Of a stretch of DNA of 64,000 nucleotides, positions 33,906 to 44,143 are shown piece by piece; the stretch's first letter is position 1, and every line of letters begins with the position of its first letter. Where the stretch lies: positions 248,001-312,000 of the forward strand of contig JALCLA010000002.1 in the NCBI GenBank assembly GCA_022647565.1, read 5' to 3'. Below the pieces are notes generated by a model. That model ran no database searches. It worked only from the letters and a program-made list of their open reading frames with translations, and was not told the origin of the DNA. The position numbers and the translations under genes are program-made. The DNA is from Chiayiivirga sp. (GTDB taxonomy: Bacteria; Pseudomonadota; Gammaproteobacteria; Xanthomonadales; Xanthomonadaceae).

Positions 33906-34423
33906 GCCCGCGTTCCGCGCCGCAGGATGAACTCGTGGTCACGCGTGTTGCCGACCACGAATTCGTAGTCGCCCACGCGCTCGAAGCCGTAGCGGCCGTA
34001 GAAACGCTGCGCTCCGAAGTTCTCGCTCCAGACCCCGATCCAGAGCGTGCGCGGACCGTCGCGTTCGAGCCATTGCAGGACCTGTTCGAACAAGGCCCGG
34101 CCCACTCCGCCGTTCTGGTAGTCACGCAAGAGATAGAGCCGCTTGAGCTCGCCATCACCCGCGCGTACGTCCGGGTGCGGCAGCGCGCAGGCTCCGGCCA
34201 GGGCATGCCCGACCGCCCGGCCGTCGACTTCGACCAGCCATGCGGCCTGGCCCGGATCGGCCAGCGCCCGGCGCGCGGCGTCCTCGCTGTAGGTGCGGGC
34301 GAGGAAGGCCGCGAGGTCTTCGGGCGGATACGACGCACCGAAGGTTTCCACAAAGGTTTCGGCACCGATCCGCGCCAGCGCGGCGGCATCGGCCGAAGTC
34401 GCGCGGCGCAGTGCGGGTTGCAT
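33902..34423 (-). CDS. GNAT-family N-acetyltransferase
   Basis: A 173-residue GNAT fold acetyltransferase. The acetyl-CoA site region reads LKRLYLLRDYQNGGVGRALF near 90-110, with the Q/RxxGxG/A pattern degenerate as QNGGVG. The C-terminal strand has GAQRFYGRYGFERVGDYEF. The ATG at 34423 shares one base with the aspS stop codon (TGATG), so it is translationally coupled to aspS. The acceptor substrate is not known. Confidence 0.88.
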   Translation of the reverse strand: MQPALRRATSADAAALARIGAETFVETFGASYPPEDLAAFLARTYSEDAARRALADPGQAAWLVEVDGRAVGHALAGACALPHPDVRAGDGELKRLYLLRDYQNGGVGRALFEQVLQWLERDGPRTLWIGVWSENFGAQRFYGRYGFERVGDYEFVVGNTRDHEFILRRGTRA

Positions 34424-36192
34424 CAGCCCTTCGGTTCTGCGGCACGCACCGACACGTGCACCTCGGCCAGTTGCTTGTCCGGCACCGGCGAGGGCGCGCC
34501 GGTCATCAGGCACTGCGCGCTGGTGGTCTTGGGGAACGGGATCACGTCGCGGATCGATTCGGTACCGGCCATCAGCGCCGCGATGCGATCGATGCCGAAG
34601 GCGATGCCGCCGTGTGGCGGCGCGCCGAAACGCAGCGCATCGAGCAGGAAGCCGAACTTGCCTTCGGCTTCTTCCGCGCCGATGCCGAGCAGGTCGAACA
34701 CCGCGCTCTGCATCTCGGGGCGATGGATGCGGATCGAGCCGCCACCAATCTCGTTGCCGTTCAGCACCATGTCGTAGGCACGCGAGACCGCGGTCCTGGC
34801 GTTGGCACGCAGATCGGCGCTGTCGTCGATGGCGGGAGCGGTGAACGGATGATGCAGGGCGACGTAGCGCTGTTCGTCCTCGTCCCATTCGAACATCGGG
34901 AAGTCGGTCACCCACAACGGCGCCCAGGTGTCCGCCACGAGCCCGTGGTCCTTCGCGAACTTCAGGCGCAGCGCGCCCATGAAGTCACACACGGTCTTGT
35001 ACGGGCCGGCGCCGAAGAACAGCGCATCGCCGGACTGCGCGCCGGTGGCCTTGAGGATGGCGGCGAGCGTGGCGTCGTCGAGGAACTTGGCGATGGGCGA
35101 GTTGATCCCCTCGCGCCCCCTGGCGAGATCCTCGACCTTGATCCAGGCCAGACCCTTGGCGCCGTACTTGGCGCAGTGCGCGCCGTAGTCGTCGATCTGC
35201 TTGCGCGACAGCGCCGCGCCACCGGGCGCGCGCAGTGCCGCGACGCGTCCGTCCGGGTTCGAGGCCCAGTCGGTGAAGACCTTGAACTCGCTGGCCTTCA
35301 CCAGCTCGGCCACGTCGGTCAGCTCCAGCGCGATGCGCAGGTCGGGCTTGTCCGAGCCGTAACGGCGCATGGCTTCGTCATAAGCCATGCGCGGGAAGGG
35401 CGCGGCCAGTTGCACGCCCATCACCTCGCGGAACACGTCGCGGATCATGCCTTCGACGAAATCCTGCACGTCGCGCTCGCGCACGAACGCAAACTCCATG
35501 TCGAGCTGGGTGAACTCGAGCTGGCGATCGGCGCGCAGGGCTTCGTCACGGAAGCAACGCGCGATCTGGTAGTAGCGGTCGAAGCCCGCCATCATCAGGA
35601 TCTGCTTGAACAATTGCGGCGATTGCGGCAAGGCGTAGAACTCGCCCGGATGCATGCGCGCCGGCACCAGGAAGTCGCGCGCGCCCTCGGGCGTGGCCTT
35701 GGTCAGGATCGGGGTCTCGATATCCTGGAAACCCTTCTCGTCCAGGTAACGGCGCAAGGCCTGCACCAACCTGATGCGGGTGCGCTGCATGCGCTGCATC
35801 TCGGGGCGGCGCAGGTCGAGGTAGCGATACTGCAGCCGGATTTCCTCGTTCGGATTCTCGTGCGCGTGGAACGGCAGCGGCTGGGCCTTGTTGAGGACCT
35901 CGATCTGCGAGGCCACGATCTCGATGCGGCCGGTCTTGAGCTTGTCGTTCACCGCGTGGCGAGCGCGCACCGTGCCGGTGATGCGCAGCACGTCCTCGTA
36001 GCCGACCTTCTCGGCCACCGCAAACACGTCCGGCGCGTCCGGCTCCACCAGCACCTGCACGATGCCTTCGTGGTCGCGCAGGTCGATGAAGCACAGCCCG
36101 CCGAGGTTGCGGGCGACGTCGGCCCAGCCACACAGGGTGACGCTCTGGCCGATCAGGGCCTCGCTGACGAGGCCGCAGTAATGGGTACGCAT
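34423..36192 (-). CDS. aspS: Aspartyl-tRNA synthetase
   Basis: Charges tRNA-Asp (class II, bacterial type with GAD insertion). It has 589 residues. The N-terminal OB-fold anticodon domain begins [20 protein letters not shown]. Motif 2 is [20 protein letters not shown] near 220. The GAD insertion spans about 290-420. Motif 3 [19 protein letters not shown] lies near 535. The ATG at 36192 begins MRTHYCG. It leads a unit with the GNAT and hydrolase genes. A well-placed promoter lies 60 bases upstream. Confidence 0.97.
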   Translation of the reverse strand: MRTHYCGLVSEALIGQSVTLCGWADVARNLGGLCFIDLRDHEGIVQVLVEPDAPDVFAVAEKVGYEDVLRITGTVRARHAVNDKLKTGRIEIVASQIEVLNKAQPLPFHAHENPNEEIRLQYRYLDLRRPEMQRMQRTRIRLVQALRRYLDEKGFQDIETPILTKATPEGARDFLVPARMHPGEFYALPQSPQLFKQILMMAGFDRYYQIARCFRDEALRADRQLEFTQLDMEFAFVRERDVQDFVEGMIRDVFREVMGVQLAAPFPRMAYDEAMRRYGSDKPDLRIALELTDVAELVKASEFKVFTDWASNPDGRVAALRAPGGAALSRKQIDDYGAHCAKYGAKGLAWIKVEDLARGREGINSPIAKFLDDATLAAILKATGAQSGDALFFGAGPYKTVCDFMGALRLKFAKDHGLVADTWAPLWVTDFPMFEWDEDEQRYVALHHPFTAPAIDDSADLRANARTAVSRAYDMVLNGNEIGGGSIRIHRPEMQSAVFDLLGIGAEEAEGKFGFLLDALRFGAPPHGGIAFGIDRIAALMAGTESIRDVIPFPKTTSAQCLMTGAPSPVPDKQLAEVHVSVRAAEPKG

Positions 36193-36252
36193 CGAAACTC
36201 CGGAACGGCGCCGGCTCGACACGGGGTCGGCAGCGGGCGAAAAGGGGCGCAA

Positions 36253-36281
36253 ATGGTAGAGCGCCGCCCGGCCGGGGGCAA
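36253..36281 (-). promoter_or_regulatory. Candidate sigma-70 promoter of aspS
   Basis: On the reverse strand TTGCCC (36276-36281) and TACCAT (36253-36258) are separated by exactly 17 bases. The -10 lies 60 bases before the aspS ATG. The rest of the 303-base gap between aspS and the DUF3011 gene holds nothing else that I can recognise. Confidence 0.5.
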
Positions 36282-36495
36282 ACCCGTGGCCGACCCAGCA
36301 ACGCCGCCTGTCCGGTCGCACGCCAGTGGCGCAGGGTTTGCGATTCCGACCATCCCGATGCCGCCAATTCGGAATCATGCCCCGCCCGCGGACCCCGCCC
36401 GGGAGCGCGACGCGACGCGAGCTTGATCCAGCGCCGGGGTGCTACTGTTGAACGCGACGGGTTGCCCCCATGGCGACCGCAAGGGAGCAGGTGAG

Positions 36496-37446
36496 ATGGG
36501 CAAGACCTTGGTCGGCATCGCGTTGAACTCGTTGTTGTGGCTGGCACTGGGCCTGCTGTCGTCGTCCGCGACGCTGGCGCAATCCGCGGGAACCAAGGCC
36601 TATGCGCCGGAAGACCTCTCGGTGCTGTCGGTGCCGGAGCGCATCCGGGTGATCGACAAGGAGTACGCGGAGCAGTCGCGCGGCAGGCGCATCCCGGACG
36701 ACCAGCTGGAGTTCTACCTCGACCAGGCCCAGTCCGGCTGGCGCTTCTCCCAGATCAAGCAGGACATCGCCCTCTCGCTCGGCTCGAACGGCGGCTGGCG
36801 TCCCGGCCCCGGGCCGTTGCCGTCCGCACCGGAAGTGCTGTGCGAAAGCCGCGACGGGCGCTACGCCGAATGCACCACCCAGTTCCGCGGCGCGGCGATG
36901 GTGTCGCGGCAATTGTCCTCGGTGCGCTGCACCGAAGGCGTGAATTTCGGATCGCGGCCGGGACGGGTGTGGGTCAACAACGGCTGCCGCGCGCGCTTCG
37001 TGGAAGACACGCGCTATTCGTCGCCGAGCTACCCGGACACCCGCGAGATCGCCTGCGAGAGCCGCAACGGCCAGTACCAGGAATGCCGCACCGGCTTCAT
37101 GGGCCGGGCCACGCTCTCGCAGCAGACCTCGAGCACGGCGTGCATCGAAGGTCGCACCTGGGGCGCGCGCACCGGCCTGGTGTGGGTGAACGGCGGCTGC
37201 CGTGGCCGGTTTGCCGAGGACCGCGGTGGCGGCCGACCCGGGGGCTCGGGCTATGCGGTGACCTGCGAGTCGCAGAACGGGCGCTTCCAGGCGTGCCGCT
37301 GGGACGACCGCAACGGGCGACCCTACCTGCTCGAACAGACTTCCGGCAGCGCCTGCATCGAAGGACGCACCTGGGGTTACGACCGGCGCGAAGGACTGTG
37401 GGTGGACCGCGGCTGCCGCGGCCGCTTCGGCGGAACGCTTTACTGA
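36496..37446 (+). CDS. Exported protein with three DUF3011 repeats
   Basis: A 316-residue protein with a signal peptide ending near SSSATLAQS. Residues 30-105 are unrecognised. Three Cys-containing DUF3011-type repeats follow: VLCESRDGRYAECTTQFRGA, IACESRNGQYQECRTGFMGR and VTCESQNGRFQACRWDDRNG. Each leads into a second half with EGRTWG and VWVNGGCRGRF. The four spaced Cys per repeat suggest disulfides in a periplasmic or extracellular lectin-like protein. The function is not established. The ATG at 36496 has GGTGAG just upstream. Confidence 0.8.
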   Translation: MGKTLVGIALNSLLWLALGLLSSSATLAQSAGTKAYAPEDLSVLSVPERIRVIDKEYAEQSRGRRIPDDQLEFYLDQAQSGWRFSQIKQDIALSLGSNGGWRPGPGPLPSAPEVLCESRDGRYAECTTQFRGAAMVSRQLSSVRCTEGVNFGSRPGRVWVNNGCRARFVEDTRYSSPSYPDTREIACESRNGQYQECRTGFMGRATLSQQTSSTACIEGRTWGARTGLVWVNGGCRGRFAEDRGGGRPGGSGYAVTCESQNGRFQACRWDDRNGRPYLLEQTSGSACIEGRTWGYDRREGLWVDRGCRGRFGGTLY

Positions 37447-37492
37447 GCCCGGCTGGCGGCGCGCCGCGCCGGCCGCAGCGCAGCGGATGGGA

Positions 37493-38104
37493 TCACTCCG
37501 CGCCCCAGGGCGCGGGCGGCGGTTCGACCGGCCGGGTGAGGTCGAACTCGACCCGGAACAGGCGGCCTGCGGGACGCGCCAGTTCGTAGGTGAAGCGGAC
37601 GCCGGGCTCCAGTTCCAGCGCCCACACGTTGGTCACCGACGCCGTCAGTCCCGCCGTTTCGAAACTGGCGATGGATTCGGCATCCACCGGGAATTCCTGC
37701 CGTCGCGAGGTACCGGCGGCAAGGGTGTCGCCGCCGTACATCGTCACCGCGTCCGCTGTTCCGTCCCGGTGCCGGTGATCGTGCTTCAGGCGCAGGCCCT
37801 GGCCGGTGCGCGCCAGAAGCCAGGTGCGCGAGCGGTCGTCGCCAACATGGAAGGGAATCGCCAGGCGAGCCTCACCGCATTCGCGCAGGTGCATGACCAA
37901 AGCCTGGCCCTCGAACGCATCGGGAGACGAAGGCGTGGGTTGATTGGCGACGATGCGTCCGGCGAAGGCCTGGCCGCAGAGCGACGCCAGATGCACGAAA
38001 AAGAGGTCGCCGGGCGCGGACCCGGCCGGGCGCGACGCGGAACCGGAGCAAGCAGCGAGCAGGGTCGCCGCCACGGCCAAGGCGGCGCGGGCGAGCGCGG
38101 CCAT
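37493..38104 (-). CDS. Putative lipoprotein of unknown function
   Basis: A 203-residue protein whose signal ends in lipobox LLAAC (Cys near residue 19), so it is probably attached to a membrane. The mature part contains DLFFVHLASLCGQAFAGRIV, LKHDHRHRDGTADAVTMYGG and GVRFTYELARPAGRLFRVEF. No catalytic motif is recognised. The ATG at 38104 is chosen over 38164 because it gives a normal short lipoprotein signal. It lies downstream of the FmdB-type gene on the same strand and is convergent with the DUF3011 gene. Confidence 0.7.
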   Translation of the reverse strand: MAALARAALAVAATLLAACSGSASRPAGSAPGDLFFVHLASLCGQAFAGRIVANQPTPSSPDAFEGQALVMHLRECGEARLAIPFHVGDDRSRTWLLARTGQGLRLKHDHRHRDGTADAVTMYGGDTLAAGTSRRQEFPVDAESIASFETAGLTASVTNVWALELEPGVRFTYELARPAGRLFRVEFDLTRPVEPPPAPWGAE

Positions 38105-38171
38105 CGCCTTCCGACCCCGCGCCGGCTGGCGTTCCGATGACCGCCGTCGCACGACGCGCGCCATGTCGGCG

Positions 38172-38498
38172 TCAACTCGCCGCAGGCGGGGAAGCGGCGG
38201 GCTTGCTCTCGGCCTTTGCCGCCTCGGGCTTGCCCTCCGCCTTGGGCGCACCGCCCTTGTCGGCTCCGGCCGTCTCGGTCCCACTCTTCTCCGCCAGATT
38301 CCGCTTCTTGTCGCCGTCCTTCTTGAAGTCGGTTTCGTACCAGCCACCACCGGCGAGGCGGAACTGCGGCGCGGTCAGCTGACGCCGCACCTTGGCCGCG
38401 CCGCATTCGGGGCAGTCGCTGGGGTCCGCGTCGGAGAGCTTTTGCAGGCGGTCGAAACGGTGGCCGCAGCCGTCGCATTCGAAGGCATAGATCGGCAT
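38172..38498 (-). CDS. FmdB-family zinc-ribbon protein
   Basis: A 108-residue protein. The N-terminal zinc ribbon has CDGCGH near residue 8 and CPECGA near 29, preceded by the typical MPIYAFECDGC. The tail after residue 60 is low-complexity Lys/Ala/Glu/Pro. Proteins of this family are annotated as FmdB-type regulators, but their role is unproven. In many related genomes it lies near aspS, as here. Confidence 0.88.
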   Translation of the reverse strand: MPIYAFECDGCGHRFDRLQKLSDADPSDCPECGAAKVRRQLTAPQFRLAGGGWYETDFKKDGDKKRNLAEKSGTETAGADKGGAPKAEGKPEAAKAESKPAASPPAAS

Positions 38499-38614
38499 GG
38501 CGGAATCCGGAACAGTGGCCGTGGTGGCCGGGCTGCGGCATTGTGGGGACGCCCGGCGCGAAATCAAGCCCGAGCCTGTCCCGCCGCCGCGCCCGAATGC
38601 GTTCTGGAAGCAGC

Positions 38615-39562
38615 ATGAGTGCGAATCGCGACTACTCCGGGCTTCCCGCGTCCGTGGCGGCAAAACGCCAGTCGCTGGACGAATGGCAGCAACTCCTGTC
38701 GCGCTATCCGCTGACCTCCTACTGGAGCCTGGGCTTCAACGCGCTCACCGCGTTGAGCGCGAACCTGCTGACCGCCTGGCTGCTCATCAGCGGTCGCATG
38801 ACGCCGTTCGAGCTGGTGCTGCTGGTGCTGCTGGAAACCGTCCTGCTGATCGGCATTGCGCTGGCGCAGTCGCGCTTTGTACCGCCCGAGGCGCTGCAGA
38901 AGCAGCCCATGGGCATGCGCGAACGCCTCGGCACCGCTGCCTTCGGACTGGTCTGGCTGAGTGCGGTCTATGGGCTGGTGCTGTTTGCCTTCGTGCCCTC
39001 GGGGCCCGAGATCGGCCGTGCCCTGCGCGATCCGATCGCGTTTCTGGCCGGGTCCAGCCTGCGCTGGCCCCTGCTCGTCACCCTGCTCGGCGCGGTGGTC
39101 GATGCCGTGAGCGATGCGGCGCACTTTCGCCGCCGTGGCGGCACCTTCATGAGCACGCCGGGTTTCAACGGGGCGGCACGCCTGCTGACCTTGTTCCTTG
39201 GCGGCATCCCGTTCTTCGTGCCAATGGTGGCGCTGGCGGTGGCGTTCAAGCTCGTGGGCGAACGCATCGCCGCCGCGGCCCATCGCCGATTTGGTAACCG
39301 CAACCCGCGCCTGCAGATCCTGGCCATCCTGATGATTCCGGTGGCCGCTTGGCTCGTGCTCACCGGACTGGGATGGCTAGGCAGCTCGCTGGAGTCGACC
39401 CTGGCCGGCGTGGGCTGGTGGGCGCTCTGCTATTGCTTCGCCAAGTTCGTCGCGGAATTGTTCGTGGTCTGTCTGCCCTTGATCGCCACCAAGGCGCATG
39501 CCGAGGAGAGCGCGGCGCTGCAGGCAAGCGTGGGAAAGAAACGCAAGTCGCGCCTGCCCTGA
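38615..39562 (+). CDS. Multi-pass membrane protein of unknown function
   Basis: A 315-residue integral membrane protein with about seven hydrophobic segments, for example LVLLVLLETVLLIGIALAQ near 70 and ILAILMIPVAAWLVLTG near 250. The middle has RFVPPEALQKQPMGMRERLG. The N-terminus and the Lys/Arg-rich end (GKKRKSRLP) are likely cytosolic. No enzymatic motif is visible. It resembles uncharacterised DUF6498-like proteins only in general topology. The ATG at 38615 has GGAAG upstream. It is convergent with the ABC-F gene, 14 bases apart. Confidence 0.75.
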   Translation: MSANRDYSGLPASVAAKRQSLDEWQQLLSRYPLTSYWSLGFNALTALSANLLTAWLLISGRMTPFELVLLVLLETVLLIGIALAQSRFVPPEALQKQPMGMRERLGTAAFGLVWLSAVYGLVLFAFVPSGPEIGRALRDPIAFLAGSSLRWPLLVTLLGAVVDAVSDAAHFRRRGGTFMSTPGFNGAARLLTLFLGGIPFFVPMVALAVAFKLVGERIAAAAHRRFGNRNPRLQILAILMIPVAAWLVLTGLGWLGSSLESTLAGVGWWALCYCFAKFVAELFVVCLPLIATKAHAEESAALQASVGKKRKSRLP

Positions 39563-39576
39563 GCTGCGTACTGCGA

Positions 39577-41516
39577 TCAATACGTCGTTTGCAGCGCGTC
39601 GTAGAGCTGCAGCCACTCCGCTTCCAGGGTCTCGCTTTCCTTGCGCAAGGCCAGCTGTTGCTGGCCCAGGCGCGTCGCCTCGTCCGGGCCTTTGGCATAC
39701 AGATCCGGTGCCGCCAGACGCAGCTCGATCGCGGCCAGATCGGCCTGCAGCTGCGGCAGGCGCGCGTCGATCTGCGCCACGCGCTTGCGCAGCTGACGTT
39801 GCGCCGGCGTGTCGCGCGCCGGGGTCGATTTGCTCGCTGCTGACGTGGCAGTCGCCGCTTTCGCCGCCGCGTCGGCCTTGGGTTCCCCACCGCGGCTTCG
39901 CAGCCACACCGCATAGGCATCCAGATCGCCGTCGAACTCGGCCACGCGCCCATCGGCGACGCGCCAGTACGGTCGCAGACCAGGCCGATCAGATGCCGAT
40001 CATGCGAGACCAGCACGATCGCGCCGGGGAAGTCGCTCAAGGCCTCGGCCAGCGCTTCGCGCATGTCGAGGTCGAGATGGTTGGTGGGCTCGTCCAGCAG
40101 CAGCACGTTGGGCTTGCGCCACGCGATCAGCGCCAGCGCCAGGCGCGCGCGCTCGCCACCGGAGAATCCGTCCACCGATTCGAAGGCGCGATCACCGGGG
40201 AAATTCCAGCGCCCGAGAAAATCGCGGAACTCCTGGGTGGCGGTATTGGGCGCGAGGTCGCGCAGGTGCTCGACCGGGCTGGTACCGGGGCGCAGCGATT
40301 CCACCGTGTGCTGGGCGAAATAGCCGATGCGCAGGTCCGGGTGCGCATTGCGCTCGCCCGAAAGCGGCGCCAATTCGCCCACCAGGGTTTTCACCAGGGT
40401 CGACTTGCCCGCGCCGTTCGGCCCGAGCAGGCCGATGCGATCCCCGGCTTCGAGACCGAAGCCGACCTGGCGCAGGATGGTGATGTCGCCGCGCTCGGCA
40501 TGCGGCGCGATGGCTTCGTTCTCGTCGTGCGCCGCGCCGTCGCGCACGCGATAACCGGCATCGACCTCGTTCAACCGGATCAGCGAGTTCGGCAGTTTCA
40601 GCGGCTCGGCGAACTGGATGTGGAGCTGGCGCTCGGCCCGCACCGCCTCGGTGCCGGCCAGTTTTTCCAGGCGCTTCATGCGCGACTGCGCCTGCTTGGC
40701 CTTGCTCGCCTTGGCCTTGAAGCGGTCGATGAACTTCTGCAAGTGGGCGCGCTCGAGCTGTTCCTTTTCGTGCGCGATCTGCTGCTGGCGCAGTTGCTCG
40801 GCGCGCTGGCGCTCGAAGCTGGTGTAGTCGCCGGTGTAGAGCCGGGCGCGCTGCTCATGCAGGTGCAGGGTGTGGGTGCAGACCTCGTCGAGGAACTCGC
40901 GGTCGTGCGAGATCAGCAACAAGGTGCCGGGATACTTCAGCAGCCATTGTTCCAGCCACAGCACGGCGTCGAGGTCGAGATGATTGGTGGGCTCGTCCAG
41001 CAGCAGCAGGTCGCTCGGCGTCATCAGCGCACGGGCCACGTTGAGGCGCACGCGCCAGCCGCCGGAGAAATCCGACACCGCCTTGTGGTGGGTCTCGGCC
41101 GGGAAACCCAGGCCATGCAGCAGGCGTCCGGCTCGCGCGGTGGCGTCGTAGCCGTTGAGCTCTTCGAGGCGAATGTGAGCCTCGGCCACGGCCTCCCAAT
41201 CCTCGCGCGCCATGGCATGGGCTTCGAGCGCGATCGCCCTGGCCACCTCGGCATCGCCCTGCAGCACGAAATCGATCGCCGCGTCCGGCAATGACGGCGT
41301 TTCCTGCGCCACGCTCGCGATCCGCACCTTGCCGGGCAGGTCGAGGTCGCCGGCATCGGATTCGAGTTCGCGCATCAGCGCGGCGAACAGGCTCGACTTG
41401 CCGGTGCCGTTGCGCCCGACCACGCCCACGCGCCAGCCCGCGTGCAAGGCCAGGTCGACCTCGGACAGGAGCAGGCGCTGGCCGCGGCGCAGGGCGAAGT
41501 TGCGGAAGGCGATCAT
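39577..41516 (-). CDS. ABC-F family ATPase (YheS-like); one frame break
   Basis: A soluble tandem ABC ATPase of the translation-factor ABC-F group. The first nucleotide-binding domain has Walker A GRNGTGKSSL, signature SGGWRVRLNVARAL and LLLLDEPTNHLDLDAVLWLE. A P-site tRNA-interaction linker (about 240-310) is Lys/Gln/Glu-rich. The second domain has GPNGAGKSTL, SGGERARLALAL and a second LLLDEPTNHLDLDM. A C-terminal coiled coil (ARLPQLQADLAAIELRLAA) ends ALQTTY. The frame breaks near 39972, where CGTACTGG should read CGTTACTGG. With one T added the protein is 646 residues. The wording fits YheS better than Uup or EttA. Confidence 0.88.
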
Positions 41517-41587
41517 GGGGGCGCGCATTCTACCCAATGCGACGCAATGGTTTCTGTTGACACCATTTGTTCATGCCAAACCGCGCG

Positions 41588-41616
41588 TTGACCGCCCCGG
41601 ATCGCGAGTGTTAAAC
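41588..41616 (+). promoter_or_regulatory. Candidate sigma-70 promoter of the TonB-dependent receptor
   Basis: TTGACC at 41588-41593 and TTAAAC at 41611-41616 are separated by 17 bases. The -10 lies 33 bases before the ATG at 41650. No Fur-box-like palindrome was evident around it. Confidence 0.5.
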
Positions 41617-41649
41617 GATGGTCAGGCTCTTTCCCCCCGAGGCGTTTCC

Positions 41650-44046
41650 ATGACCCGTCACCCGCTCGTCACCGCTGTCCTGCTTGCCCTCGCTGCCGGT
41701 CCTGCGCTCGCGCAATCGTCCAAGGACGATGCCAGTGCGCTCGATACCGTCGTCGTCACCGGCACCCGCGTCACCGACCGCACCGTCGCGGAATCGACCT
41801 CGCCGATCGACGTGATCACGCCCGAGGTACTGAAGTCGACCGGCACCAACGAACTGGCGACGGCGCTGTCGCGCGCCCTGCCCTCGCTCAACTTCCCGCG
41901 TCTGGCGATCTCGGATGGTTCTGACGCGGTGCGTCCGGCGCAGTTGCGCGGGCTCTCACCCGACCACACCCTGGTGCTGGTCAACGGCAAGCGCTACCAC
42001 ACCGGCGCGCTGGTCAACGTCAACGGCACCCAGGGCCGCAGCTCGTCGCCGGTCGACCTGAACACCATCCCCATCGCCGCGATCGCGCGGGTCGAGGTGC
42101 TGCGCGACGGCGCCTCGGCGCAGTACGGTTCCGACGCGATCGCCGGCGTCATCAACATCGTGCTCAAGGGCGATGACAAGGGCGGCAATGCCGGGGTGCG
42201 CTACGGCCAGTACAGCGCGGGCGACGGCGAACAGTACGAGGCCAGTGCCGACGGCGGCTTCTCGCTCGGCGGCGACGGTTTCATGTACCTGTCGGCGCAA
42301 CTGGGCGACCAGGAGAACACCGATCGCGCCCGCCCCTTCCTCGGCCCCGCCACGCCCACCTCCGCGCCGCTCGGCCGCGTGGTGCAACGCCAGGGTGATC
42401 CCGCGGTCGACAGCTACTCGGGCAGCTACAACGCCGGCTTCAACATCAGCGACGCGACCTCGATCTATTCCTACGGCATCGTCACCCAGCGCGACACCCT
42501 CTCGAACGGCTTTTTCCGCCCGGCCGGCGATCCGCGCAACATCCCGTCGATCTATCCCGACGGCTTCCTGCCGCAGATCAACAACGTGTCCGACGACATC
42601 GGCTTCGTCGCCGGCCTCACCACCAGCACCGGCGGTGGCACCAACATCGACGTGAGCTATGCCTACGGCACCAGCGAACTGAGCTTCGACATCAAGAACA
42701 CGCTGAACCGCAGCCTCGGCCCGACCTCGCCGCGCGAGTTCTACGCCGGCGCGCTCGAAGTCGAACAGCACGTGCTCAACCTCGACCTCAACAAGCAGCT
42801 CGACTGGGGCCTGGAATATCCGGTCACCCTGTCCTACGGCGCGGAATGGCGCGAAGACAGCTTCAAGCAGTCCGAAGGCGAACCGCTGTCCTATGCCAAC
42901 GGCGGCGTCATCGCGCCGGGGCAGTCCAATCCGCTGCCCGGCTCGCAGGTGTTCGCGGGCTTCAAGCCGTCCGACGGCGGCGAGTTCGATCGCGACAACG
43001 TCTCGCTCTATTTCGGGCTGGAAGGCGATCTCACCGAGAAATTCTCGGCCGGGCTGGCGGCGCGCTACGAGGACTACAGCGACTTCGGCAACACCACCAC
43101 CGGCAAGGCCACGGCGCGTTACGCCTTCACCGACAGCGTCGCGCTGCGCGGCACCCTTTCCACCGGCTTCCACGCCCCGTCCTTGCAGCAGCAATACTTC
43201 CAGTCGACCGCCACCAACTTCATCGTCACGCCGCAGGGCAACCTGCCCTTCGACATCGTCACCTTCCGCGTCACCAATCCGGCCGCCATCGCACTCGGTG
43301 CCGAACCGCTGAAGCCGGAGAAGTCCGACAACTTCAGCCTCGGCCTAGTGCTGCAGCCGGCGGATCGCCTCTACATCACGATTGACGCCTATCGCATCGA
43401 GCTCGAAGACCGCATCTCGCTGTCCGAGAACCTGACCAGCGCGGCGGTGCGCAACTTCCTCAACGCCAATGGCTTCGTCGGCGTCGGCGGCGGCCGCTAC
43501 TTCACCAACGCGATCGACACCACCACCGATGGCATCGATATCGTGGGCACCTACCGCTGGGATATCGGCGAGGGTTCGTTCGACCTGACCGCCGGCTACA
43601 ACCACAACGAGACCGAGATCGACCGGATCGCGGCCAACCCGGCCGCGCTCGCGGCGATCGATCCGAATGCACTGCGCTTCGGCCGGGTCGAGATCGGTCG
43701 CTTCGAAGTCGGCGCGCCCAAGGACAAGTTCCTGCTCGGCGGCGTGTGGAAGACCGGCAACTGGGAATACTCCGCCAACGCCACGCGCTACGGCGAGATC
43801 ACGATTCGCAATGCGTCCCCGGCCCAGGACCAGACCTTCGATTCGAAGTGGACGCTGGACCTGGCCGCCACCTGGTCGCTCAACCAGTGGCGCTTCTCGC
43901 TCGGTGCGGACAACGTGCTTGACGAGTACCCGGAGGAAGTGTTGCTCGCGAACTCGACCGGCGGCCAGCTGCCCTACGCCAGCAGTGCCTCGCCGTTCGG
44001 CTTCAATGGCGCCTTCCTGTACGCGCGCGTCGGCTACACCTGGTAA
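41650..44046 (+). CDS. TonB-dependent outer-membrane receptor
   Basis: A 798-residue outer-membrane beta-barrel that imports a ligand using TonB. The signal peptide ends near GPALAQSS. A TonB-box-like stretch (ALDTVVVTGTRV) is at residues 30-41. The plug domain follows with PSLNFPRLAISDGSDAVRPA, LRGLSPDHTLVLVNGKRYH and VEVLRDGASAQYGSDAIAGV. The barrel ends in the aromatic FLYARVGYTW. A transported substrate cannot be deduced, as the neighbours give no clear siderophore, cobalamin or sugar context. The length and plug resemble the large Xanthomonadales receptor family. Confidence 0.93.
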   Translation: MTRHPLVTAVLLALAAGPALAQSSKDDASALDTVVVTGTRVTDRTVAESTSPIDVITPEVLKSTGTNELATALSRALPSLNFPRLAISDGSDAVRPAQLRGLSPDHTLVLVNGKRYHTGALVNVNGTQGRSSSPVDLNTIPIAAIARVEVLRDGASAQYGSDAIAGVINIVLKGDDKGGNAGVRYGQYSAGDGEQYEASADGGFSLGGDGFMYLSAQLGDQENTDRARPFLGPATPTSAPLGRVVQRQGDPAVDSYSGSYNAGFNISDATSIYSYGIVTQRDTLSNGFFRPAGDPRNIPSIYPDGFLPQINNVSDDIGFVAGLTTSTGGGTNIDVSYAYGTSELSFDIKNTLNRSLGPTSPREFYAGALEVEQHVLNLDLNKQLDWGLEYPVTLSYGAEWREDSFKQSEGEPLSYANGGVIAPGQSNPLPGSQVFAGFKPSDGGEFDRDNVSLYFGLEGDLTEKFSAGLAARYEDYSDFGNTTTGKATARYAFTDSVALRGTLSTGFHAPSLQQQYFQSTATNFIVTPQGNLPFDIVTFRVTNPAAIALGAEPLKPEKSDNFSLGLVLQPADRLYITIDAYRIELEDRISLSENLTSAAVRNFLNANGFVGVGGGRYFTNAIDTTTDGIDIVGTYRWDIGEGSFDLTAGYNHNETEIDRIAANPAALAAIDPNALRFGRVEIGRFEVGAPKDKFLLGGVWKTGNWEYSANATRYGEITIRNASPAQDQTFDSKWTLDLAATWSLNQWRFSLGADNVLDEYPEEVLLANSTGGQLPYASSASPFGFNGAFLYARVGYTW

Positions 44047-44143
44047 GCCTCTCCGCGTCGCCGTCCCCGCGCCGGGACGGCGACGCGACGTGGTCGCGCG
44101 CCGCGCTACCATGCGCCTCCCGCAACCGTGGCGCCCGCCCTTC

